Source of the DNA: Pseudomonadota bacterium
GTDB taxonomy: Bacteria > Pseudomonadota > Alphaproteobacteria > Acetobacterales > Acetobacteraceae
Assembly: GCA_021805565.1 (NCBI GenBank)
Contig: JAJZFA010000023.1
Span: 1 to 56,625 of the forward strand
Direction of reading: 5' to 3'
DNA: 56,625 nt
Made by a program: the position numbers and the translations under genes
The notes under the pieces: generated by a model
What the model was told of the DNA's origin: nothing
What the model saw: the letters and a program-made list of their open reading frames with translations, nothing else
The model's database searches: none
Part shown: piece after piece, positions 10,868 through 18,712 of the stretch
Position numbering within the stretch: the stretch's first letter is position 1
How the letters are laid out: each line of letters begins with the position of its first letter

Positions 10868-11093
10868 GCGGTGCGACCCGCGCGATGGGCGCGATTCGGC
10901 CGTTGCGGCATGGTGGATGTTTCCCCGGTTTTCCCTGGCGGACATGTTCGCCGATTGGCGGGGAGAAACCAAGGGCTGGGGGAGGGGGGGCTTAAGATCC
11001 TGCCAATGTGTCGATGGAAGTACGGCGCGCTGGCAAAGGGATCGGAACAGAGGACTTACGGCATTCGTATTCTAATGCCCCTTGTCAAGCATT

Positions 11094-11156
11094 GGGGCGT
11101 CAGCCCCCGCTTTCTGGGATCGGGAGGGGCGCTTGCCCCTTCCGATCCCAGAAAGC
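11094..11156. repeat. Strong double hairpin abutting the first CRISPR repeat
   Basis: Two hairpins in a row: GGGGC-GTCA-GCCCC (11094-11107), then a 48-base near-perfect palindrome (11109-11156). Outer arms of the second are GCTTTCTGGGATCGG and CCGATCCCAGAAAGC. The inner arms continue with one wobble to a GCTT tetraloop, about 22 bp in all. Its right arm includes the first two bases of the first repeat. No T-tract follows on the plus strand. It occupies the place where the array leader is expected. Confidence 0.75.
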
Positions 11157-12973
11157 TGCGGATTGCGCCCGCCTCTCGTTTTGCTACACTATGTGGGGCG
11201 GCCGCGTCGTTGTCGTTTCCGCTGCGGATTGCGCCCGCCTCTCGTTTTGCTACACTCGATGCCAGATCGTGCAGGCTGCTGGCGCTGCTGCGGATTGCGC
11301 CCGCCTCTCGTTTTGCTACACTGCAGCGTCAGCGTCAGCGTGCCGTCATCGGGCTGCGGATTGCGCCCGCCTCTCGTTTTGCTACACTCGGCGCTGTCGC
11401 CGGCCGATGCGCAATTGCGCTGCGGATTGCGCCCGCCTCTCGTTTTGCTACACTCGTGCCGTCCGGGTTGTCTTCGCCGAATGCGCTGCGGATTGCGCCC
11501 GCCTCTCGTTTTGCTACACTGTACAGCGGCGCGCCATTCGCAATCACGCAGCTGCGGATTGCGCCCGCCTCTCGTTTTGCTACACTACGCGCCAGCGGTG
11601 CCGCTCACTACGTGCCGCTGCGGATTGCGCCCGCCTCTCGTTTTGCTACACTGCCAGACTCCCGTGTTTACTGGAACGCCCCGCTGCGGATTGCGCCCGC
11701 CTCTCGTTTTGCTACACTCGTCGGCGGCAAACGCAACCTGTCGCGCCAGCTGCGGATTGCGCCCGCCTCTCGTTTTGCTACACTGAAGCACGGTGCCGGC
11801 CGGCAAGTTTCCGGGCTGCGGATTGCGCCCGCCTCTCGTTTTGCTACACTATTTTCCGCGTAACGGGAACGTAGTCCATCGCTGCGGATTGCGCCCGCCT
11901 CTCGTTTTGCTACACTGCAGCCGCTCGATAACAACGCCGGCGAGGCGCTGCGGATTGCGCCCGCCTCTCGTTTTGCTACACTTACTTCATAGCGCCATGA
12001 CCGGCGGAACAAGCTGCGGATTGCGCCCGCCTCTCGTTTTGCTACACTTTATGAACTGCCGTACGGAACAACCGCTTCGCTGCGGATTGCGCCCGCCTCT
12101 CGTTTTGCTACACTAGGACGAAAGAGAAGGTAGATGTGGGCTTGGCTGCGGATTGCGCCCGCCTCTCGTTTTGCTACACTCGATCTTGAAACTGTCCGAC
12201 AGCGAGAACAGCTGCGGATTGCGCCCGCCTCTCGTTTTGCTACACTTTCCCACCCCTCGCTAATTAACGCCTTTATGCTGCGGATTGCGCCCGCCTCTCG
12301 TTTTGCTACACTAAGCGGTGGAACAAGGCCTGTATCGCCGTGTGCTGCGGATTGCGCCCGCCTCTCGTTTTGCTACACTCATCGAAGGAATCAACCTTCC
12401 GTTCGAGGAGCTGCGGATTGCGCCCGCCTCTCGTTTTGCTACACTCAAGGACGAACGCTGGATGCGGGCGATGCTGCTGCGGATTGCGCCCGCCTCTCGT
12501 TTTGCTACACTGTTCTGACCAGTGCCATGACGCGCCGTCATGCTGCGGATTGCGCCCGCCTCTCGTTTTGCTACACTAATCCGATGGCGGCGTATGGCCG
12601 CGATCGCGCTGCGGATTGCGCCCGCCTCTCGTTTTGCTACACTGCTTCCCTATCGCGGCGACAACTAGGAGGCGCTGCGGATTGCGCCCGCCTCTCGTTT
12701 TGCTACACTCTCGGGCACCAGCTTCGCTGCGTCCGACAGGCTGCGGATTGCGCCCGCCTCTCGTTTTGCTACACTGACCAGGTTCTCCATCGTCAGCGCC
12801 TGCTGGCTGCGGATTGCGCCCGCCTCTCGTTTTGCTACACTACGCAAACACCCAAGCCGCATGGCTGACCAGCTGCGGATTGCGCCCGCCTCTCGTTTTG
12901 CTACACTCTTATCTTCGAGCGTCAGGGTGAAGGCTGCGCTGCGGATTGCGCCCGCCTCTCGTTTTGCTACACT
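11155..12973 (+). CRISPR. CRISPR array, 28 repeats and 27 spacers (type II-C)
   Basis: Twenty-eight repeats of 36 bases, which I read as identical, start with GCTGCGGATTGC and end with CGTTTTGCTACACT. Spacers are 30 bases (period 66) except the eighteenth, 12313-12343, which is 31. No two spacers look alike, and I saw no spacer matching elsewhere in this window. Orientation is set by the tracrRNA anti-repeat: crRNAs read along the plus strand, toward cas2. Each repeat ends TTTTGCTACACT, an extended -10 (TGCTACACT) with TTGCGC 16 bases upstream. This resembles the per-repeat promoters shown in Neisseria II-C arrays, so each crRNA probably starts inside its own spacer. There is no degenerate terminal repeat at either end. 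Confidence 0.99.
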
Positions 12974-13010
12974 ACCCTCGAAGCAGGGCACTGAAAAGAC
13001 TGACAATTTC

Positions 13011-13050
13011 TCCCGCTCAGCATCTAGAAAAACTCTAGTTGAGCGGGGGA
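13011..13050. terminator. Hairpin at the array/cas2 convergence
   Basis: Arms TCCCGCTCA and TGAGCGGGG enclose a second small stem (CTAGA/TCTAG). The structure overlaps the cas2 stop codon (TAG at 13024-13026) and begins 38 bases past the last repeat. It is placed to end array transcripts from the left and cas transcripts from the right. It has no strong T-tract. Confidence 0.5.
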
Positions 13051-13377
13051 ATTGGCAGTTGGTTGCCGCTTTTTTCCGACAAAAACCCTGATGCGGCCGA
13101 ATTGGTGATCGGTTATTGACATAAATCGCACCTCGCCCTCGGCCGGAACCTGATCGCCCATCCGTTTCAAATGAACTTCCGCGTTTTCGATGCTGGCGCA
13201 ATGCCGCGAATATACCGAGTACTGCATCATCGTGAATCCGTCCTCCAGCAGTGTTTTTCTAAACCGCGCATAGGCTTTTCGCTCGGCGGGGCTATTGGTT
13301 GGAAGATCGAACATCGCAATCACCCACATCGACCGCCACCCCCAAGGTATTTGCGGAACCGGCCGATGGTGGGCCAT
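13024..13377 (-). CDS. cas2: CRISPR-associated endonuclease Cas2
   Basis: A 117-residue Cas2 of the type II group. The ferredoxin-like core begins MWVIAMFDLPTNSP with the conserved Asp at residue 24, followed by RFRKTLLEDGFTMMQYSVYSR and a strand ending GRIRVFVGKK. Cas2 dimers bridge two Cas1 dimers in the spacer-integration complex. The start ATG overlaps the cas1 stop by one base (TAATG), so translation is coupled. This gives a 16-residue N-terminal extension compared with most family members; an internal start at the MWV methionine is possible. It is the last gene of cas9-cas1-cas2. Confidence 0.96.
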   Translation of the reverse strand: MAHHRPVPQIPWGWRSMWVIAMFDLPTNSPAERKAYARFRKTLLEDGFTMMQYSVYSRHCASIENAEVHLKRMGDQVPAEGEVRFMSITDHQFGRIRVFVGKKRQPTANSPAQLEFF

Positions 13378-14312
13378 TATCCGACTTCGCCTCCGTCCAA
13401 AAGATCGGGGCCGAGCGGTAATCCTTGCGGCAGCGCCAATTCCATCTCCCCGCCTGTGAGAGCACGTGATAAAGATGCTGCGCTCAATTCAATGGCCAGC
13501 AGAATGGGATACCGGCGGCCCGCCACCAGCACCGTTTCGGCGAGCAATGACAAAAGGGCAGCGCGCACGGGCTTTTCGTCTAGTCCGATGCGCCGGCCTT
13601 CCGCCTCGTTTACCAGCAGGCGAACGCGCCAATCGACGAAGGGCCGATAGGGTTCGAAAAGATCGTCGGCAAGGCAAAATGGATTCGAACGATTGCTGTG
13701 AAACACTCCCAGCGACGGAATGAGGCCCGCTGCGACGATCGATCTGGCGACGGCGGCCCGGATGACCGCGTAACCGTAATTCAGCAGCGCATTGATGCCT
13801 TCCTCATCCCGGTCGCGCCGGAACGCCTTGCCGAACAATGCCGGCCAATAGCGTTGCGCGGCCTGTGCCTCCAGGTTTTCCGGATCGCCGGATCGAACCC
13901 GTTTAGATAGTGGCACAAGACCGGCGTGTTGGCCGGTGAAGTGAAGAAGTACGGCACCTTGCTGGGCAATCTTCGCGGCAATCAATGCCTGCCAGATGCG
14001 CTTCTTGGCCGGCACGCTTGCTTCGACCTGCGCCCGATGACGCTCCGTCTGAACGTGATGGGCATCGAGCGGAAGCATCATGCCGGCCGGAAGATGGTCC
14101 CGACCGGTAATCATGATCGTGGCACCCGCGGAAAGAAGTTCGAGGAATACGGCCTGCGTGTATGTCGCGCGCGCGTCGTCCACGATCACGACGCCCATAT
14201 CCTCGATCGGGCGGGTAATTCTGGGCATATCTGGCCGTTCCACGACGAGTTGTCGATTCGCGACTGAAAGCCGGGTGCCAGGCGTCGAAAACTCCATGGT
14301 TTTACGGAGCAT
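13377..14312 (-). CDS. cas1: CRISPR integrase Cas1 (type II)
   Basis: A 311-residue Cas1. The predicted metal ligands are in place: E148 in ENLEAQAAQRYW, H205 in GVFHSNRSN and E220 in DDLFEPYRPFVD. The N-terminal beta-strand domain begins MEFSTPGTRLSVANRQLVVE. It integrates new spacers with Cas2 next to the leader. It starts 11 bases after the cas9 stop and overlaps cas2, consistent with one operon. Nothing suggests decay. With no csn2 or cas4 present, the adaptation module is the minimal type II-C set. Confidence 0.97.
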   Translation of the reverse strand: MLRKTMEFSTPGTRLSVANRQLVVERPDMPRITRPIEDMGVVIVDDARATYTQAVFLELLSAGATIMITGRDHLPAGMMLPLDAHHVQTERHRAQVEASVPAKKRIWQALIAAKIAQQGAVLLHFTGQHAGLVPLSKRVRSGDPENLEAQAAQRYWPALFGKAFRRDRDEEGINALLNYGYAVIRAAVARSIVAAGLIPSLGVFHSNRSNPFCLADDLFEPYRPFVDWRVRLLVNEAEGRRIGLDEKPVRAALLSLLAETVLVAGRRYPILLAIELSAASLSRALTGGEMELALPQGLPLGPDLLDGGEVG

Positions 14313-14323
14313 TTTGGTTCCTG

Positions 14324-17300
14324 TCAGTCGCCAGCGGTTCGAATACGTCCGATTGGGTCAAGAGCCACCTTGCGGCCACCTGCCTCTATGACGGCGCCAG
14401 GACTGGGCCGCCAAGTCGTGGATGCAGCAGCGTCGGTATTCCGTTCAAGAACAATCTGCCCGTTTGCCCAGGTTCCGCAAACGATCCAGATTCCTTTTTT
14501 TTCACCAATCTCAAATAGAAGGGCATCCCCTGCCGACAGTGACATGATCCGCATGCCGCCATCCGCACATTCTTTCTTTACGATCGGTTCACGTTTCGCC
14601 AACCGGCGCGATGCCTCGAACAGCGTAACGACCTCGAAGGTAACCTTGCCGTCAGGTAAACGATAGATCGCGATATGGTGGTTATTCTTTGGATCGGCGA
14701 AGCCGTTAGCGACCGGAACCATCAGTTCCTTCTGCTGAATCGTAAGAACGCGGACCTTCCTGATTTCGGGCCCATCCGCGCTTACACGCGGATATGGCGG
14801 GTAAGCCTTTGCGGGCGCTTTGTTCGTCGCTTCCAAGTGGGCGCGCAAAGCCGCCCGCACGGCTTTATCGCGGACAACGAACTTAGCCCGTCTCGACATA
14901 TCCTCGACGCGGCCGATCTTCAGTGTCTCGAGCGACAGCTTGTCCACGGACATACGTTTGACGAAGATACCCGATGTCGTACCGTTCTTCGTAACGTCCT
15001 GGTTGGTGTAGCCTAACGGCATTTCGGCATGCAGTGGGCCGGATACTTTCTTACGAACCCGATGCGAGACGACGATCTGGGCAACCGCTCGCGCCGCATC
15101 GGTCCGAACGGTCTGCCACGGCGGATCGAGCCGCGGGCGCGGGGCGGCGGCATCGTCCCTGGCCTGCCAGTAAGCCGATAATTTTTGTGTCAGTCCGGGA
15201 TGGGCGCACGCAACTACCAATGCGTCGATTGCGTGGTGCCGGTGATCGGCACGGGTCTTTTCGCCATCGTCGGAAAGTATGTTGTTAAGCTCCCACAACC
15301 GCCGAAGCTGCGCCGTGACGCGGCCGGTCACCGCCTGGACAAAAACGCGCGACTCCATGCCGATATCGGGCCAAAGCCGTTTCAGGAATCCGATGGCCTG
15401 GCGCGATGCGAATCCCGTATCGTTCAACTGCCGGGACGCGAAATCGTCCGGAATTTCGACTGCCAGGAATCGCTTCACTTTCCCCTGGGACATGCCAAAT
15501 CCGCCCTTGGCGGCGAGCATACCCTGTAGGCGCTTGGCGATACCGGGCCATTCGTCCGGACGGTGTTCGAAGAATTCATAGGGCGTTCGATTACCCTTTG
15601 CCAGGTTCACATCGCGCCGGCATAGCGTCTTGTTACCGAAACTATTGTCGAAGGTGCGGGAACGCGGCCAGATGTGTTCGAAGTCGAATTCGCCGGAACG
15701 GAACAGTGCATCGAAGCCGATTTGATCGCCAGTATAGGGGCAGCGTTCCGAGCATTCCTTCCATAACAGCCATCTTTCGATATCCGCGCGCGATGGTTCG
15801 ATGCCTTTGCTGCGTAGATCTTCCGCCGCGTCTTTCCGGCGCTTTTCCTGCTTTCTTATTCCCGCCTGCATTTCCTCGCGCTCGCGCTTCGATTTACCGA
15901 CTTCGCGCGCCAGTTCGACACGGATTAGATCGGGCTTGCCGTAAGCGCCGATCAGATTGTTGACGACCTTCCGCAGTTCATTTTGTACCCGGATAACCGT
16001 GGGGTTGCGCAGCGTGCCCAGCCGATCCCGTTCTTCTTTCTGGGATGGACTTGGCAACCGGGCGAGTATTTCGCCGGTTGGCCGATCGCGGTGGGGGAAG
16101 ACAGAAGTCCGCCAATCCTCGTAGTCCGGGCCATTCGCCAGCGCCCCGAACCGAATACCGGCGTCTAGTTTTGGAAGGAATTCCCGCAGCGCCGCCGCCG
16201 AGAACGGTTCCCAGCCGGGCGGGAGAGTAAGGTCTTTCAGCAAAGCCGCTTGCTGTTTTGTCACACCGAAATCGGCGACAAAATTTTGTTCGGCCTCTGT
16301 TCGGAGCCGGTTACGCTCCGATTCAGTCCGAATGACCACCCGCTGATCGCCGATTTGGCCGTAGTCGGCGCTCCATAGCCTCTGCTGCACGGCGTCGCGG
16401 ATCGCTTGCCGGTGCGGATGGGTTGGCCACTCCGTACCAAAAATATCCACCAGTTTGGCCTCGGTGGCATTACCCAAAAGCTTGGCGTCGCCGCCATCTT
16501 CAAGGTTGAACCGGATCGCTTTTTCGTGGCCTGCTTCGCCACGCGCCTTGTACAGCGGTTTCAGTGCATTCCTTACGGCTGCCCACGACATCGACGCCTG
16601 ACATTGGAGCTTTTCCAAGACAGCCTGGCGTTCTTCTGGATCGAGCGCTCGCATGTTCCCGCCGGCGAAGGCGAGATTGTTGAGTTTCTCCAGCATCCGT
16701 CTTTGCTGCGACAGCCAGGCGCCCTTTGGACAAAGTGCCTCGTCCGGCATGAACCGGCATTTACCGAGGGTATTCAGACGCCAGAAAACTGGCCGCTGGG
16801 CGAATATTCCGTCCGCTATCCGCGCCCGCAGTGCGGGATCGCGCATGACGGCATGGTGGGTAGCTTGTGTGTCCCAAAGGCGATCGAATTCCTTCGTCAC
16901 GACATCCCGGCTGGCGTGGGTCGTCCGATGCCGCGCGATGGGAGGCCGTCCGGGTTCGGGAATTTTCGTGGCCAGGAATTCGCCAAGTGTCCAGTTATTG
17001 GCCTTGAGAACCTTGAGCGTCGACTCGCGGTTCGTTTCCGCTTCTTTTTCGTCCGCCGCTTCCGCATCGCCGGCTTCTTCCAGATCGCGGCCTTTGAAGT
17101 GCCGGCGCTGTGCAAGATGATACAATGCTCGGCCAACATCGTAGAGGTCCAGTCGTTCGACCAACCCTGCCTTTCTGAGGGCAGCCGGTTCATGCGTCAT
17201 CAGCACGTGCCAGTCATCGGTCCCGAACGGCGGAAGCAGCCCTGCTTCGGCGAGACATTCGTTTAATGCCCGGCGGCGGACGCGGCGCCGACGCAATTGC

Positions 17301-17482
17301 CTCCGCGCCATGCGCTTCTGGCGACGGTTCTGGTTGAGCGGTGTGCCGTCAGGGTCTCTGGCTTCAGGAAAAATACGAACGCCAAGGCCGCAAATCTGGT
17401 CCAGCGCGTGGGGCGTGCCATACTCGATTACGGCCCACCCGATCGATGTCGTGCCGATATCGAACCCGAATATAAGCGCCAT
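14324..17482 (-). CDS. cas9: Type II-C CRISPR endonuclease Cas9
   Basis: A 1052-residue Cas9, in the compact II-C size class. Catalytic parts are all visible: RuvC-I D8 (FGFDIGTTSIGWAV), arginine-rich bridge helix about 53-72 (RRQKRMARRQLRRRRVRRR), RuvC-II E523 (IRVELAREVGK), HNH H603 (DFEHIWPRSRTFDNS, with N617 and N626 further on), and RuvC-III H750/D753 (HRHHAIDALVVACAH). About 250 residues after this form the PAM-interacting end. The protein should therefore be an active RNA-guided double-strand nuclease. AAGGTGG lies 3 bases before the ATG. That ribosome site overlaps the -35 of the divergent tracrRNA promoter, and the anti-repeat begins 44 bases upstream of the start codon. The PAM cannot be read from sequence. 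Confidence 0.98.
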   Translation of the reverse strand: MALIFGFDIGTTSIGWAVIEYGTPHALDQICGLGVRIFPEARDPDGTPLNQNRRQKRMARRQLRRRRVRRRALNECLAEAGLLPPFGTDDWHVLMTHEPAALRKAGLVERLDLYDVGRALYHLAQRRHFKGRDLEEAGDAEAADEKEAETNRESTLKVLKANNWTLGEFLATKIPEPGRPPIARHRTTHASRDVVTKEFDRLWDTQATHHAVMRDPALRARIADGIFAQRPVFWRLNTLGKCRFMPDEALCPKGAWLSQQRRMLEKLNNLAFAGGNMRALDPEERQAVLEKLQCQASMSWAAVRNALKPLYKARGEAGHEKAIRFNLEDGGDAKLLGNATEAKLVDIFGTEWPTHPHRQAIRDAVQQRLWSADYGQIGDQRVVIRTESERNRLRTEAEQNFVADFGVTKQQAALLKDLTLPPGWEPFSAAALREFLPKLDAGIRFGALANGPDYEDWRTSVFPHRDRPTGEILARLPSPSQKEERDRLGTLRNPTVIRVQNELRKVVNNLIGAYGKPDLIRVELAREVGKSKREREEMQAGIRKQEKRRKDAAEDLRSKGIEPSRADIERWLLWKECSERCPYTGDQIGFDALFRSGEFDFEHIWPRSRTFDNSFGNKTLCRRDVNLAKGNRTPYEFFEHRPDEWPGIAKRLQGMLAAKGGFGMSQGKVKRFLAVEIPDDFASRQLNDTGFASRQAIGFLKRLWPDIGMESRVFVQAVTGRVTAQLRRLWELNNILSDDGEKTRADHRHHAIDALVVACAHPGLTQKLSAYWQARDDAAAPRPRLDPPWQTVRTDAARAVAQIVVSHRVRKKVSGPLHAEMPLGYTNQDVTKNGTTSGIFVKRMSVDKLSLETLKIGRVEDMSRRAKFVVRDKAVRAALRAHLEATNKAPAKAYPPYPRVSADGPEIRKVRVLTIQQKELMVPVANGFADPKNNHHIAIYRLPDGKVTFEVVTLFEASRRLAKREPIVKKECADGGMRIMSLSAGDALLFEIGEKKGIWIVCGTWANGQIVLERNTDAAASTTWRPSPGAVIEAGGRKVALDPIGRIRTAGD

Positions 17483-17490
17483 TTTCCACC

Positions 17491-17519
17491 TTGTGTCGAT
17501 CTTGTTCCGATGCTACACC
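17491..17519 (+). promoter_or_regulatory. Predicted tracrRNA promoter
   Basis: TTGTGT and TACACC are separated by exactly 17 bases, and the -10 is preceded by TGC, making an extended -10 (TGCTACACC). This is almost the same as the TGCTACACT at the end of each CRISPR repeat. The expected start is about 17526, the first base of the anti-repeat. Confidence 0.7.
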
Positions 17520-17525
17520 TTATCT

Positions 17526-17645
17526 TGTAGCAAAACGAGAGGTGGTCGCTTTTCGCAAGCAAATCGACCCTTTGAGCGGGCTCGGCATCCCAAGGTCACT
17601 TGCCGGCAAAACCCTCGCTTTACGGCGAGGGTTTTGTTTTTTAAT
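17526..17645 (+). ncRNA. tracrRNA
   Basis: The first 17 bases (TGTAGCAAAACGAGAGG) are the exact reverse complement of the 3' part of the repeat. Pairing continues through TGGTCGC (one wobble, one mismatch) to about 17549. After an unpaired TTTT/GATT bulge it resumes with CGCAAGC, one A bulged, up to the first repeat base. So the anti-repeat (17526-17560) covers essentially the whole 36-nt repeat. A central part with a small GAGC/GCTC stem (17574-17583) follows, and then an intrinsic terminator. Predicted length is about 120 nt. It is transcribed away from cas9. It should pair with crRNA precursors, be cut by RNase III where the duplex is long, and load Cas9. Confidence 0.88.
17607..17644 (+). 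terminator. tracrRNA intrinsic terminator
   Basis: AAAACCCTCGC and GCGAGGGTTTT form an 11-bp stem with a short loop, followed by GTTTTTT. It is the strongest rho-independent terminator in the region and sets the 3' end of the tracrRNA. Confidence 0.9.
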
Positions 17646-17744
17646 TTTGCCTGGGTGACGGTGCGATACACTGCGCGGTGATTCCGTTTCGGACAAACAC
17701 TGGCGGATGCCGCATATGCAGTCAAAATGTCCCCAGCCGCCTCG

Positions 17745-18155
17745 TTACTCCCCCGCGCCCAAACCGTCATTCCAGATTACCGGCACGCCATAAGCGGCGA
17801 ATACTGGGTCCGCGGTAATTACCGGCAACGACTCCAGGCCCGCCTGCGCAATCAACATGCGATCGAACGGATCGCGATGCGGCCCCGGCAACCCGCCGGC
17901 GCGAAGGGCGTGCTCCATACCGATCGGCAAGGCCTGAAAGCGGGACCGCCGCAGCAGCGACGCATACTCGGCGATCAGGCGCGCAACCTCCGGCCATTTG
18001 CCCAGCCGGTGTTTCGTCGCGATCTCCCACGCCGTCGCCGCGCTGACGAACACAACGCCGACGGGGTTGGCGATGGCAACGCGCGCGGCGGCTGGCAAGC
18101 GGGGATCGTCGGTCCACCACCACACCAGGGCGTGGGTATCCAGCAGCAGCCTCAT
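17745..18155 (-). CDS. VapC-family PIN-domain ribonuclease toxin
   Basis: A 136-residue PIN protein. The acidic residues expected to bind metal are visible: D6 in LLLDTHALVWW, E in ATAWEIATKHRLGKW, D in HRDPFDRMLIAQA and D in ITADPVFAAYG. It belongs to the subgroup with the LDTHALVWW opening, commonly paired with Phd/YefM-like antitoxins. It probably cleaves RNA (tRNA or rRNA in studied relatives). The start is the ATG overlapping the antitoxin stop (ATGA at 18155-18152), not the in-frame ATG two codons earlier. It lies about 100 bases past the tracrRNA terminator, convergent with it. Confidence 0.87.
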   Translation of the reverse strand: MRLLLDTHALVWWWTDDPRLPAAARVAIANPVGVVFVSAATAWEIATKHRLGKWPEVARLIAEYASLLRRSRFQALPIGMEHALRAGGLPGPHRDPFDRMLIAQAGLESLPVITADPVFAAYGVPVIWNDGLGAGE

Positions 18156-18379
18156 TCCCACAGGGCCTGTTCGTCGTCCGGCAGCGGATCGAACAGCGCA
18201 TCGGGGATGGACAGGCCCTTCAGCAGGCCAGGCTGGCGCGGCACCGCGGACTCCACCGGCACAAGGCGCACAACCGGCTTGCCGGCCCGACCGATCACGA
18301 TGTCTTCCCCCGCCGCCGCTCGGTCGATCAGGCGGGATAGCTGGGATTTGGCGTCATAGAGGTTCACAAGTTCGGTCAT
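18152..18379 (-). CDS. Phd/YefM-type antitoxin
   Basis: A 75-residue protein with the Phd/YefM opening (MTELVNLYDAKSQLSRLIDRAAAGEDIVIGR in outline) and a following GKPVVRLVPVE strand, the usual DNA-binding and dimer part. The tail (DALFDPLPDDEQALWE) is the likely toxin-binding segment. The stop overlaps the toxin start, so the pair is co-translated. An 18-base element with a TTAA-N7-TCAA core sits 12 bases before its start codon and recurs upstream of the cNMP/FHA gene. Confidence 0.86.
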   Translation of the reverse strand: MTELVNLYDAKSQLSRLIDRAAAGEDIVIGRAGKPVVRLVPVESAVPRQPGLLKGLSIPDALFDPLPDDEQALWE

Positions 18380-18712
18380 AGCGGCACCGGATTGACGAAA
18401 GGTTAACGGGACGAAGGCAATCCGGCCCGATTGAAGAATTATCTGGTCAGGTTAGTTGGTCTGGTCGAATTTTGCAAGCGATCGCTCACGCTCGCGGATC
18501 GTCCGGTGCGTCTGGCCCAAAATAAGACACGGCTGTTATGCGGTGGCCGATTGACTCGGCCGGTTGGCTTCGTCAGGTTCGGACGGACGATAACATTAGA
18601 AACAAAGGGGATGGGGCCGTATGCAGGGTGGTTGCTGCGTCGATGATATGTCCGGATCGTGTGTGTGTGCGATCCGTGCCTTATGCGGCGACCCGGCCAG
18701 CGGGATGCGCGC
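18380..18712. other. Intergenic region between the TA pair and livF
   Basis: About 330 bases between divergent genes. It holds the 18-base element ATTGACGAAAGGTTAACG (18391-18408) near the antitoxin start. The rest, including a short GT-rich run near 18660, shows no gene or strong hairpin. Confidence 0.4.

Noticed and set aside
10541..12868. Long open frames with repeated peptides across the CRISPR array
   Set aside because: They are translations of the 36-base repeat in three frames; the repeated peptides (for example LRIAPASRFATL) mirror the repeat period and have no gene signals.
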